From QNZT01 sp964573205 (lineage in GTDB: Bacteria > Campylobacterota > Campylobacteria > Campylobacterales > QNZT01): 64,000 nt of DNA. The translations under genes and the position numbers were made by a program. This document shows positions 15,908 through 24,025 of this stretch, one piece after another. The DNA is taken from the NCBI GenBank assembly GCA_964573205.1, contig CAZNIT010000012.1, forward strand, positions 10,401 to 74,400. Direction: 5' to 3'. Position 1 is the first letter of the stretch; every line of letters begins with the position of its first letter. The notes under the pieces are model-generated. The model was not told where the DNA came from. It searched no databases and saw only the letters and a program-made list of their open reading frames with translations.

Positions 15908-18071
15908 GCTCAACTTTTTGTGCATATTTTTGCTCAAGCATATACAATTTTCCAAGCTCATATCTGAGTTTTGTCAAATCAGCACTCTGTTCAACGATAT
16001 AAGGTGTAAGCATCAAAAGAAGTGTAGTTTTATCATGTTGGGTTCTTTCAAACTGAAATATTTTGCCAAAAAGTGGAATATTGCTTATAATCGGTATTCC
16101 GGATTTATTTTTACTCTCTTTATCTCGAACGAGCCCTCCGACTATAATAGTTTCACCGTTTTTTACGATCGCCGAAGTTTTTACTACACGCTTCGTAGTC
16201 TTTGGAAGACCGACCATACTGCCGGGAAGTATATCTTCTGAAGATATCTCGACTCCGAGAGAAACTTTACTATCGGCGGAAATTCTAGGTTTTATTTTCA
16301 AGGTAAGTCCTATATCTTCTCTATTATATATATTTCTATTTATATCGGTCGTAGTCGAACCTACGCTACTTTGAGAAACAACGGAAATCGTTTTACCGAC
16401 ATAGATTGAGGACTCTTCGTTATTGATACACAATATCGAAGGCTCGGAGATTATATTCGCCGCATTTTTTTCACTTAAAAGTGAAACGGCCGCACCAAGA
16501 GCTAGAATCTTTTTTACATTAGGAATTTCCAAGTTTATACTGTTGGCAAGATTCAAAGCCGCTCCGGCATCATCAAGTCCCATTTTGTTACTAAGAGCGT
16601 ACAACCCGGAACTATCCGAAACTCCACCGATAATTCCGTACTGCATTCCGATTTCGGATGCTTTGTCGTTATTTATTTCGAGAATTCTGGCTTTAACATA
16701 AACTTGTTTTCTTTCGACATCGAGTTTTTCTATTATGCTCTTTAAAACCGTTCTCTCTTTTTTAGTACCAAAAACCATTATCGCGTTCAACTGCTTATCG
16801 AAAGTGATATTTGGACCTTCATCCTTTTTTACGATATTGCTATTGTTCGGCATCTCTCTTTTTTGAGGCTGACGTTTATCCGATTTTGTAAGCTTAGTAT
16901 TAGTTCGACCGCCGTTTTGAGAAGATGAAATATTTTCTATATTTTTATTGAAACCTTTATTCGATATCAAATTTTCAAGAATCTTGGATACCGACTCGGC
17001 ATCGGCGTTTTTGATATAAACAAGCTCTATATCTTTCTCTTTTTGATCGCTACCCATATCCAATTTTTTTATATACGGAAGAATTTTGTATATATCGTTT
17101 CTATCTCCTACCAATGCGACGGAATTTGAGTTTTCGTTTTTTACCAACTGTATCTGTTGATTTCTGGATTGCTTTCTGAAAAAAGAGCTTATCATCTTTT
17201 TTATTTCGGGATAAGCTGATTTTATATCGGTATTTTTAAAAGTGATATATTTGACGGTAGTGGTTGTATCTTTCCCTAAGACTTTTATTATTTTCTGTAT
17301 CGATTCTATATTTTTAGGATAGTCTGTCACAATAATCGCGTTGTTACTGTTTGCCGTACTGATTTTACCGTATTTACTAATAAGAGCCTTAGCCTGTTTT
17401 AAGATATCTATCGGTTTGACATTTTTGCAGGAAAGCACGGCGGTTTGCATTTGATCCAATTCACTTTCACCGACCATCGGCGGTGCGTTTCTAATCGAAT
17501 CACTACTTTTTACGATTTTTAGATAACCGTTACCGCTATCGCTTAGTGCGTAACCGTTATTTAACAAAGTTTGATTAAGCATAGGCAAAAGCTGAGCTTC
17601 TTTAATAGGTTTAGTACTTACAAAATCCACTTTACCCTCTATTTTCTTCGGTATAAGTATATTTTTATTTGTAGCTTTTGCCACGAGGGTTATAAAATCT
17701 TTTAAAGAAAGATTTTTAAAATTTATCTCCACCGTTTTTTCCGCGGAACCCGATGTCTTGCTTTTTTGTTTTAACATATATGCATCCGGATAAATCTTTC
17801 TGGCTTGATTTAAAATTTTTTTTGCCTCTTGCCAACTTTTTATACCGGTAATTGCAAGTCTGTATTTCCATACGGTATGCGATGAAGGAACGACGCGAAT
17901 CGAATTCTCTTTTGAAAGTAGATTGGAAACTTTGCGTTTGAGATGGTTTTTCTCTTTATAAAGAGCATTCTGATCTTTAGCGGACATAACGATAACCTGT
18001 ATATCGGCATTTAGATATACTAAAAACATACTTGCAAGAAAAATCATTCTAAAAATTTTCATCATATTCAT
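15897..18071 (-). CDS. gspD: GspD/PilQ-family secretin
   Basis: Secretins form the outer-membrane gate of type II secretion and type IV pilus machines. The 724-residue protein has a signal peptide (about 1-22), then an N-terminal region with a SPOR-like look (VWKYRLAITGIKSWQEA). After that come N0 (about 112-190, VEINFKNLSLKDFITLVAKA), N1-N3 ring domains (IIVTDYPKNIESI; NSVALVGDRNDI; DKQLNAIMVFGTKKE) and the C-terminal secretin domain. That domain carries VYVKARILEINNDKASEIG, VGGLVRDKESKNKSGIPIIS and IPLFGKIFQ. A -10 TACAAT lies at 18111-18106. Other secretion genes are not nearby, so it may work with a system elsewhere. It is flanked by two exported repeat proteins, which could be clients; that is inference. 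Confidence 0.88.
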   Translation of the reverse strand: MNMMKIFRMIFLASMFLVYLNADIQVIVMSAKDQNALYKEKNHLKRKVSNLLSKENSIRVVPSSHTVWKYRLAITGIKSWQEAKKILNQARKIYPDAYMLKQKSKTSGSAEKTVEINFKNLSLKDFITLVAKATNKNILIPKKIEGKVDFVSTKPIKEAQLLPMLNQTLLNNGYALSDSGNGYLKIVKSSDSIRNAPPMVGESELDQMQTAVLSCKNVKPIDILKQAKALISKYGKISTANSNNAIIVTDYPKNIESIQKIIKVLGKDTTTTVKYITFKNTDIKSAYPEIKKMISSFFRKQSRNQQIQLVKNENSNSVALVGDRNDIYKILPYIKKLDMGSDQKEKDIELVYIKNADAESVSKILENLISNKGFNKNIENISSSQNGGRTNTKLTKSDKRQPQKREMPNNSNIVKKDEGPNITFDKQLNAIMVFGTKKERTVLKSIIEKLDVERKQVYVKARILEINNDKASEIGMQYGIIGGVSDSSGLYALSNKMGLDDAGAALNLANSINLEIPNVKKILALGAAVSLLSEKNAANIISEPSILCINNEESSIYVGKTISVVSQSSVGSTTTDINRNIYNREDIGLTLKIKPRISADSKVSLGVEISSEDILPGSMVGLPKTTKRVVKTSAIVKNGETIIVGGLVRDKESKNKSGIPIISNIPLFGKIFQFERTQHDKTTLLLMLTPYIVEQSADLTKLRYELGKLYMLEQKYAQKVEQKH

Positions 18072-18451
18072 TACCTCTGATTCTATATCGCCAAAAAACT
18101 AAAATATTGTAGTTTTTAAGAAAAAAAGTTTTTTTACTTATTGAAATAAACAAATTATGTAATTAAGACAAATATCAGAATTTTAGATATTTTTCAAGAA
18201 AAATAAATATATTTAATTTATTCTTTAATAAAATTGGAAAGATATAGATATTCGAATTATAATTTTACTACCTATATATGACGGTCATATTTTAATATTA
18301 AAGTAAAGTTATAACTACATTTTTACTTCTTTAAACAAGTATGCTTTTTGTAAAATAATTTGGGTGTTAACACGGAAGTAGTAGGTTTAAGTTGGCGAGA
18401 CGATAAGTTCGTCTTATATAGATAAACTCATAATATAAAGGAGATATTATT
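18072..18451. promoter_or_regulatory. 380-base AT-rich divergent region between secretin and SdrB-like gene
   Basis: Minus strand: a TACAAT -10 (18111-18106) for the secretin. Plus strand: the last 90 bases are less AT-rich and contain a hairpin, AGACGA-TAAGT-TCGTCT, about 35 bases before the very strong ribosome site AAAGGAGAT of the SdrB-like gene. The middle, 18120-18340, is nearly pure A/T, with no reading frame or RNA fold I can support. The hairpin may be part of a leader controlling translation; no known riboswitch class is recognised. Confidence 0.45.
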
Positions 18452-19819
18452 ATGTTTTCAACAAGAGGTATATTGACTTCTGTATTTTTTGCAGTTGCGT
18501 TGATGCTCTTGCCCGAATCCCTCTTCGCAAGAGGACATCACGGAGGAGGACATCATGGAAGCTGGAGCGGTAGTCATTACTCCGGCTGCTCGGGTGTGGG
18601 GCACTGTACTACGCATAGTAAAGGACATTGCGGTAAACATCATAGAGTGACAAGAAGCTGTCGTTCAAGCTACGGCTCAAGTTGTGGAGGTGTGGGTCGC
18701 TGCACTACGCACGGTAAAGGACATTGCGGTACGCATCATAGAGTGACAAGATGCTGTCGTACAAATTCCGGCTCAAGTTGTGGAGGTAAAGGACATTGTG
18801 GTAAACACGGTAAAGGACATTGCGGTAAACATCACAGAACGGGAAGATGGTGTACACCAACGAAGCCACCTGTAAAGGTTACCGGAGATGTCCAAGGCGT
18901 CGTATTTATGGACGAAAACAACAATGGAACTTTTGAAAACGGTGAAGGGATAGAGGATGTCAGGGTAATACTTTATGACTCTAACGGAAATACTCATACG
19001 GACTATACCGATAGTGACGGTAACTACTATTTCGACAATATCCCAAAAGGTGATGCGACCGTTAAAATAGACGAGTCAACTCTTCCTGATAATTCAGGTC
19101 AAAGTGTAGGCGAAAATCCGAGTGATCTGTATGTAGAAGCGGATGAAGAAAATCATGCTGGTTACGACGGATATGAAACTGTAGCTACACCATCAACAGG
19201 GGATGTTACAGGCGAAGTATTTATCGATAAAAACGCAAACGGTACGATCCAAGACGGAGAAGGAGCCCAAGGCGTAAGAGTCATCTTATACGATAGTAAC
19301 GGAAATAGACATACGACACGAACGGATAGTTACGGAAGTTACTATTTCAGCGATATTCCAAGCGGCGACGCTACCGTTAAAATAGATGAATCGACTCTCC
19401 CGGACAATTCGGGACAAATTACCGGCGACAATCCTAGCGGAGTATATGTTGAATCAAACGAAGTGAATCATGCAGGCTATGACGGATATGCAAGCCCGTC
19501 GTCAGATGATGGTGTCGGAAACGTAATCGGTGTGGTATTTATCGATAAAAACGGTAACGGCACGATCCAAGACGGTGAAGGTGTGGCATATGTCAAAGTT
19601 AAACTAACCGATAAAAACGGTAACGAAATGATAACCCAAACGGATAAATACGGTGAATATTATTTCTATGATGTACCATCCGGTGACAGCACCGTTGAAG
19701 TTTTAGAGTCAACTCTGCCTATGAATGCCCAACAGACGGTTGGTGAAAATCCAAGTTCGGTATATATAACGCCTAACGAAGAAAATCATGCCGGTTATGA
19801 CGGATACGTATGTGACTAA
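18452..19819 (+). CDS. Secreted SdrB-repeat protein with His/Cys/Gly-rich N-terminal repeats
   Basis: The 455-residue protein has a signal peptide (cleavage near LFA-RG, residue 26). It is followed by a Gly-His stretch and three 32-residue repeats (residues 46 to about 136) crowded with Cys and His, for example GHCTTHSKGHCGKHHR. Then come three SdrD-B/Cna-B-like beta domains of about 100 residues (about 143-242, 250-348, 354-453). Each opens with G-V-V/E-V-F-x-D-x-N-x-N-G and a calcium-style DxNxNG loop and closes with NHAGYDGY. No membrane anchor or sorting signal is seen. The Cys/His pattern suggests metal binding or disulfide crosslinking outside the cell. Function is unknown; a surface or matrix protein is the best guess. 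Confidence 0.8.
   Translation: MFSTRGILTSVFFAVALMLLPESLFARGHHGGGHHGSWSGSHYSGCSGVGHCTTHSKGHCGKHHRVTRSCRSSYGSSCGGVGRCTTHGKGHCGTHHRVTRCCRTNSGSSCGGKGHCGKHGKGHCGKHHRTGRWCTPTKPPVKVTGDVQGVVFMDENNNGTFENGEGIEDVRVILYDSNGNTHTDYTDSDGNYYFDNIPKGDATVKIDESTLPDNSGQSVGENPSDLYVEADEENHAGYDGYETVATPSTGDVTGEVFIDKNANGTIQDGEGAQGVRVILYDSNGNRHTTRTDSYGSYYFSDIPSGDATVKIDESTLPDNSGQITGDNPSGVYVESNEVNHAGYDGYASPSSDDGVGNVIGVVFIDKNGNGTIQDGEGVAYVKVKLTDKNGNEMITQTDKYGEYYFYDVPSGDSTVEVLESTLPMNAQQTVGENPSSVYITPNEENHAGYDGYVCD
18587..18874 (+). repeat. Three 96-base tandem repeats encoding Cys/His-rich units
   Basis: Units of 32 codons start at Cys46, Cys78 and Cys110. The first two are close copies (catagagtgacaagatgctg versus catagagtgacaagaagctg), so the duplication looks recent. 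The third is partly diverged at its end. Confidence 0.75.
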
Positions 19820-19827
19820 ATAATTTA

Positions 19828-19865
19828 CCGAAGCATAGAGTTCTTCTATGCTTTGGATTTTTTTA
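19828..19865 (+). terminator. Terminator after the SdrB-like gene
   Basis: CCGAAGCATAGA (19828-19839) pairs with TCTATGCTTTGG (19845-19856), a 12-bp stem with a five-base loop, followed by a run of seven T. It overlaps the 3' end of the convergent NIT-domain gene. Confidence 0.85.
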
Positions 19866-21531
19866 AATTTAAAGATATGGAAAAAAGCGTACCCTTAAGG
19901 TCGCTTCGTTCTATTTGAAGATTTCCACCGAGAAAAGAGATGAGCTTCGCACCCCTATGAAGATCGAGTCTATTTGTATTGTTTTTGTATGAATCCGTAA
20001 GTTTGTTGCTATAGCCGGATGCTTCTTGTAATAGCTCTCTTCTTAATTTATCGTTTATATGTTTTCCGGAATTTTCTATAACGAAACTTACAATCGTCAC
20101 ACTCTCTTTTTGAGCGATACTCTCGATTTTTAAAATCACTTCGCCTTTTGAAGAAGTGTTCTCAAAAGAGTGCTCAAGAAATAGAGTGATAATCTCTCTT
20201 ATCTTGTCTATATCTCCGATGCAGTTATGTGATATAGCAGGATCAATGTAATAATTGAAATCGATATGTTTTTTAGATGTCCGATTTACGAAATATTTAA
20301 TAATGGATTTAAACTCTTCTATGGGATGAAACACTCTGTTTTCAAGAGTTAATTCATAGTCCTCTTTATCTTCGAAATTCTCCGGCTCCTTCTCCTCCAA
20401 CTCATAAGACAAAGCGTTGCGCTTATTCATATTCGTCAAAGGCAGATCATCCCATAACAGATCTTCAATCTTTCTGTTTTTTTTCTCTTGGGAAGAAGTG
20501 TCATTTTTCATTTTTAAATGTTTTATCTCGATATCCGGATTCATCTTCGGTCTTTTTTTCTCTTTTAACAAAGGAACGATGAATCCGCCTACAATAAATA
20601 AACCGACGGCTATCATTAGATTTATAATCATCTCCAACGACGATAGGTCTTGATGATTTTTTCTCTTGAGATAATTCTCCACGATCTCATTAGCGGTTTC
20701 AATCCGTTTTATATTTTCATGCATCTTTTGCGACCATTCGTTCGCACTTATAGAAAAGTTACCGCTTGCAGCGCCTTTTAGGACCTGCACTCTAAGTCTT
20801 TGCATATGAGCTTTTAAAATCTCGGGTTGCAACTGCCGGTGCAACATAGAACTCATATCCGAATTCGAGGGTATAGTTACATTGGCAAATCGTTGTTTTT
20901 GCAATATACTCTCCCAAAGTACCATATCCGGCATCGAAACTTTTTTTGCTTGACTTAGCAAAACGAGTATAAAACTTTGTTCCATATTTAAAATATCTCT
21001 ATAATTTATCAACTGCTCATTTACTCGCAAATACTTTTTTAATGAAGGTAACGCCGACGAAAGAGAGACGGATAATTTTTTGATATTCTCCAAGCACTTT
21101 TGCAAAATCTCATTTTGATAATACTTGAAAAATATATCCTCATATTCACTATTTATGACATCGACTCTTGATCTTACATATTGAAGATCGCTTTTAATTT
21201 TCTTTATATCCAAACTAAATAGAGAATTTTTCAAACTTAAAGAATCGATCTTGGATAAAATTTCATCACTATCTTCTCGTATGCTTTTAAGTCCGTTAAA
21301 ATCCATTTTACCGTCATATCCAAGATACAACGCGCTTAAAAGTCTCTCTTGCTCGATTTTTCGCATTAAAAGATTTAATATTTCAATAGTCGATATATAT
21401 TGATCGCTGTTTTTCGCAATTTGAAAATATGTATAATTTTGATAAGCTTTATATATAAATAATCCTCCGAAAAAAAGCGTTAGCGCCAAAAAAATTATAA
21501 CGATGATCTTCTTTATAAAATAACCCATCAT
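19846..21531 (-). CDS. NIT-domain membrane protein with degenerate histidine-kinase ATPase domain
   Basis: The 561-residue protein has a membrane helix (5-27), a periplasmic helical domain (about 28-300) carrying QERLLSALYLG (61-71, the conserved motif of NIT nitrate/nitrite sensors), and a second helix (301-322). A charged linker leads to a C-terminal domain (about 400-557). That domain aligns with BarA-type kinase cores (FHPIEEFKSI, then KKHIDFNYYIDP and IGDIDKIREIITLFLEHSFEN). Catalytic features are lost: no H-box, the N-box Asn is His454, the G1 box reads ENSGKHI instead of DxGxG, and G2 reads HRGAKLISFLGG. It is probably a pseudokinase. It is the last gene of a four-gene cluster and starts directly at the end of the previous gene. 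Confidence 0.82.
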   Translation of the reverse strand: MMGYFIKKIIVIIFLALTLFFGGLFIYKAYQNYTYFQIAKNSDQYISTIEILNLLMRKIEQERLLSALYLGYDGKMDFNGLKSIREDSDEILSKIDSLSLKNSLFSLDIKKIKSDLQYVRSRVDVINSEYEDIFFKYYQNEILQKCLENIKKLSVSLSSALPSLKKYLRVNEQLINYRDILNMEQSFILVLLSQAKKVSMPDMVLWESILQKQRFANVTIPSNSDMSSMLHRQLQPEILKAHMQRLRVQVLKGAASGNFSISANEWSQKMHENIKRIETANEIVENYLKRKNHQDLSSLEMIINLMIAVGLFIVGGFIVPLLKEKKRPKMNPDIEIKHLKMKNDTSSQEKKNRKIEDLLWDDLPLTNMNKRNALSYELEEKEPENFEDKEDYELTLENRVFHPIEEFKSIIKYFVNRTSKKHIDFNYYIDPAISHNCIGDIDKIREIITLFLEHSFENTSSKGEVILKIESIAQKESVTIVSFVIENSGKHINDKLRRELLQEASGYSNKLTDSYKNNTNRLDLHRGAKLISFLGGNLQIERSDLKGTLFSISLNLKKSKA

Positions 21532-22215
21532 CTATCCAATACTTTTTTCCATATCCAAAATCATAATGGAGAGAATATTCGGTATGAAATAGATCGGATT
21601 GGGATTTATAAAATCTTTATAAACATACCATGAGTTTAAAATAGTACCGTTGTTCTTTTTCACAATATTTTCGATTCTCTTTTTCGTCTCGTACAATAAC
21701 TTAGTATTTTCGGAAGGATCGAATTTAAGATGTACGGCCATATAGAGTTTTGAAAGTTTTACGACATAAAATTTCAAATCGCCGTTTTTCGTACGATAAC
21801 CCCTATCTTGTAAAATCGACTCCACACCTTCGACAAGCGTATCGCAATACTCGAGCATTTTAGATACATTCGATTTTGAGATCTCATCATTTAAGATATC
21901 TTTTATCTGATCTTTTCCGTACGAGAGGAAGTCAAGAATATTTTTTATATCGTCACTCTTTGTACTTTTGGCCATAAATCTTAAATCATCTTCAATCTTA
22001 TCTATATAGAATTCTATATTGTTCAAATATCTCTTCTTTTGAGGAGATTTGAAGAGATAGAGATAATCGTTAGCGATCTTTTGACTAAGATAGCGAATAT
22101 CCTCCCCTTTTGAGATAAGCTTGAGATCGTTTTGATTGAGAGCATGAAGTTGTGCAAAGCCTACGAAAACAAATAAAAAGAGTATCGACTTTAGTCTGAT
22201 TTTATAAAAACCCAT
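21532..22215 (-). CDS. Periplasmic PilJ/NarX-like helical protein, degenerate
   Basis: This 227-residue protein has a signal peptide (about 1-25) and one weak copy of the P-box seen in its two upstream neighbours: GEDIRYLSQKIANDYLYL (37-54) instead of GKQRMLSQR. The rest is predicted helical, with no membrane segment after the signal. It lies three bases after the upstream gene and abuts the NIT-domain gene, so the four are almost certainly one operon. No enzymatic motif is visible. A role in ligand sensing or in assembly with the NIT protein is inference. Confidence 0.7.
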   Translation of the reverse strand: MGFYKIRLKSILFLFVFVGFAQLHALNQNDLKLISKGEDIRYLSQKIANDYLYLFKSPQKKRYLNNIEFYIDKIEDDLRFMAKSTKSDDIKNILDFLSYGKDQIKDILNDEISKSNVSKMLEYCDTLVEGVESILQDRGYRTKNGDLKFYVVKLSKLYMAVHLKFDPSENTKLLYETKKRIENIVKKNNGTILNSWYVYKDFINPNPIYFIPNILSIMILDMEKSIG

Positions 22216-22218
22216 CTG

Positions 22219-23055
22219 CTATTGATACAAAACCACATATAGTTTCGTTATTTCATCCATTTTTTTCGTAATATTATCCGTCGTGGTAAAGACTATAAAC
22301 GGCAAACCTCCCTTTTCTATCTTAAGATAGAACTTATAAACTATTTTCCAAAGTTTATCGATTTCGTTCAGCTTTTGATTTATCGTAGCGCTATTTGAAG
22401 GATTTTTCATAAGATCGTTATGATTTTTGGCAAACAACCTTACCGCTTCTTTCATTTGATCGACAGTATTTTTATCTTTTATTCCTGATTGATAGGCTAT
22501 ATAATATTTGGCGATCCTTTGTGCCAACATCCTCTGTTTACCTGATTTTGCCACGATTTGCGACTCTTTATGTTTTACCGAACTTTTAAGCGAATCCACT
22601 ACAAACTGACTCCCCTCGAGAATAGTTTCGCTAAGATCAAGTGCCAATTGAGCGTTATCGAGATTGTACGGTTGGTTTATCAATGATTTGAACTCCTCGT
22701 AACTCATCTGTACGAATGTTAAAAGGTTTCTGATCTCAGGATCGTTTATAGAGGTATATAGACGCTTATGAGCCGCACTAAATTCCGAGAGAGAAGCTTT
22801 CAACTGTTTTTGAGCTTTACTTACGGCTACTTTATTTCCCATATAAAGATAATCTTTCGCCACTCTTTGGGAGAGCATCCTCTGTTTACCGGCCGTATCG
22901 ATCAAGTTGATTTTACCGGTTTTTACGACATAGTTGACACCGTTTACACTTTTAATCGCAATATCACCGCCGCTATTTACACCGTTCTCTTCGGCCGCTA
23001 AGAATGTAAAAAGAAGTGATACTAAAAATAGTACTTTTAAACCTGAAAATTTCAT
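22219..23055 (-). CDS. Periplasmic protein with two PilJ/NarX-type P-box domains
   Basis: I take the ATG at 23055 (278 residues), which has an AAAGGAAC ribosome site and begins a proper signal peptide (MKFSGLKVLFLVSLLFTFLA). A TTG at 23079 would overlap the upstream gene and lacks these. Two repeated helical modules follow. Each opens with the conserved box IDTAGKQRMLSQRVAKDYL (about 52-70) or SGKQRMLAQRIAKYYI (about 171-186). This box is the hallmark of the PilJ N-terminal domain and resembles the nitrate-binding P-box of NarX. The protein has no kinase, methyl-accepting or membrane output domain, so it must act on a partner. Confidence 0.82.
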   Translation of the reverse strand: MKFSGLKVLFLVSLLFTFLAAEENGVNSGGDIAIKSVNGVNYVVKTGKINLIDTAGKQRMLSQRVAKDYLYMGNKVAVSKAQKQLKASLSEFSAAHKRLYTSINDPEIRNLLTFVQMSYEEFKSLINQPYNLDNAQLALDLSETILEGSQFVVDSLKSSVKHKESQIVAKSGKQRMLAQRIAKYYIAYQSGIKDKNTVDQMKEAVRLFAKNHNDLMKNPSNSATINQKLNEIDKLWKIVYKFYLKIEKGGLPFIVFTTTDNITKKMDEITKLYVVLYQ

Positions 23056-23065
23056 TATTGTTCCT

Positions 23066-23839
23066 TTATTTGACCTCAAGCTTCGTATATAGATATGTCG
23101 CTTTGTTCATATTTTTTAAAATATCATTCGATTTTTTGTAAATCAAAGTAGGTATGAATCTGGATTTGGATCTACTCATGATTTCAAAAAACATAAATGA
23201 TCTTTGCGCCTTTTTTAAAAGCGCTTTGATCTCATCACTATTCTTTTCATAGCCTCTCAACTTCGACAAAGAGCTTTTAAAAAGATCCATCGCTTCTTCA
23301 AGTTTTTCCTTGAACTTAGGATCGTCTATCCCCCATACTTTCAACATATATAAACTAGCCATTCTTTGAGAGAGCATTCGCTGTCTTCCCGATATATTTA
23401 TAATCTCGCCGGTTGACTCTTTACTTTGACTTGCAAACAGCCCTGTTATATCGTCCGAAGTTTTAAGCAGACTTTCCAATTCCTGTTGCAAAATTACAGC
23501 ATTCTCTTTCGAAGGAGTTTGTAAAAGTCTTTTTTTTATAGGTCGCCAAAGTTTTTTCGCCTCCTGTATCCGCACTTTCGTTTTAGAGTCGTTCGTAAAG
23601 TTATCCAACGACTGAAGATGATCTTCGAACTCTTTTATTATCTTTTGTAGATCTCCTTTAGGATTTGCATACGTGTTCCCCATACCTACCATTGCATAAT
23701 CTTTAAGAAGCCTTTGGGTAAACATCCTCTGTTTACCTGCAATATCTATCGCCGTCGAAAGATCTTTTATCTCAATCGCGATAGCATAATTGACAAATAT
23801 TATGGCGATTATCGAGAGTCTAATTATTTTACTTAACAA
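23066..23839 (-). CDS. Periplasmic protein with two PilJ/NarX-type P-box domains
   Basis: First gene of the four-gene sensory cluster; 257 residues with a signal peptide (about 1-21). Two P-boxes are seen, IDIAGKQRMFTQRLLKDY (31-48) and INISGRQRMLSQRMASLY (147-164), each at the start of a roughly 110-residue helical module. It is a paralogue of the next gene. The NarX P-box that binds nitrate has the same G-x-x-R-M-x-S-x-R pattern. Neither a transmembrane output domain nor a cytoplasmic part is present. The spacer upstream is very AT-rich, with no clear operator. Confidence 0.82.
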   Translation of the reverse strand: MLSKIIRLSIIAIIFVNYAIAIEIKDLSTAIDIAGKQRMFTQRLLKDYAMVGMGNTYANPKGDLQKIIKEFEDHLQSLDNFTNDSKTKVRIQEAKKLWRPIKKRLLQTPSKENAVILQQELESLLKTSDDITGLFASQSKESTGEIINISGRQRMLSQRMASLYMLKVWGIDDPKFKEKLEEAMDLFKSSLSKLRGYEKNSDEIKALLKKAQRSFMFFEIMSRSKSRFIPTLIYKKSNDILKNMNKATYLYTKLEVK

Positions 23840-23980
23840 AATAATTTTTTCCTTAGTTATTTTATATAATTATTTTATGAAATTCAAACTTAATTTATAC
23901 TAAATATTGACTCAAAAGATTTCGATTGTTAATTTTTTTTTATATTTCTTGAGATACATCTCTATTTGAATAACTTTCGC

Positions 23981-23986
23981 TACAAT
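23981..23986 (+). promoter_or_regulatory. -10 box of the RND transporter gene
   Basis: TACAAT lies 39 bases before the ATG at 24026. It sits downstream of an in-frame TTG at 23966, which therefore should not be the start. Confidence 0.5.
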
Positions 23987-24025
23987 ATATCAGGCACAAG
24001 AAAAGAGACAATAAGAGACTCCCCA

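Noticed and set aside
18587..18874. Repeats that could be taken for a CRISPR-like array
   Set aside because: The period of 96 bases stays in frame with a protein, the units are contiguous without spacers, and no cas genes are present.
23966..24025. TTG start for the RND transporter, 20 codons upstream
   Set aside because: It precedes the probable -10 box TACAAT at 23981 and adds a charged extension before a typical RND N-terminus.
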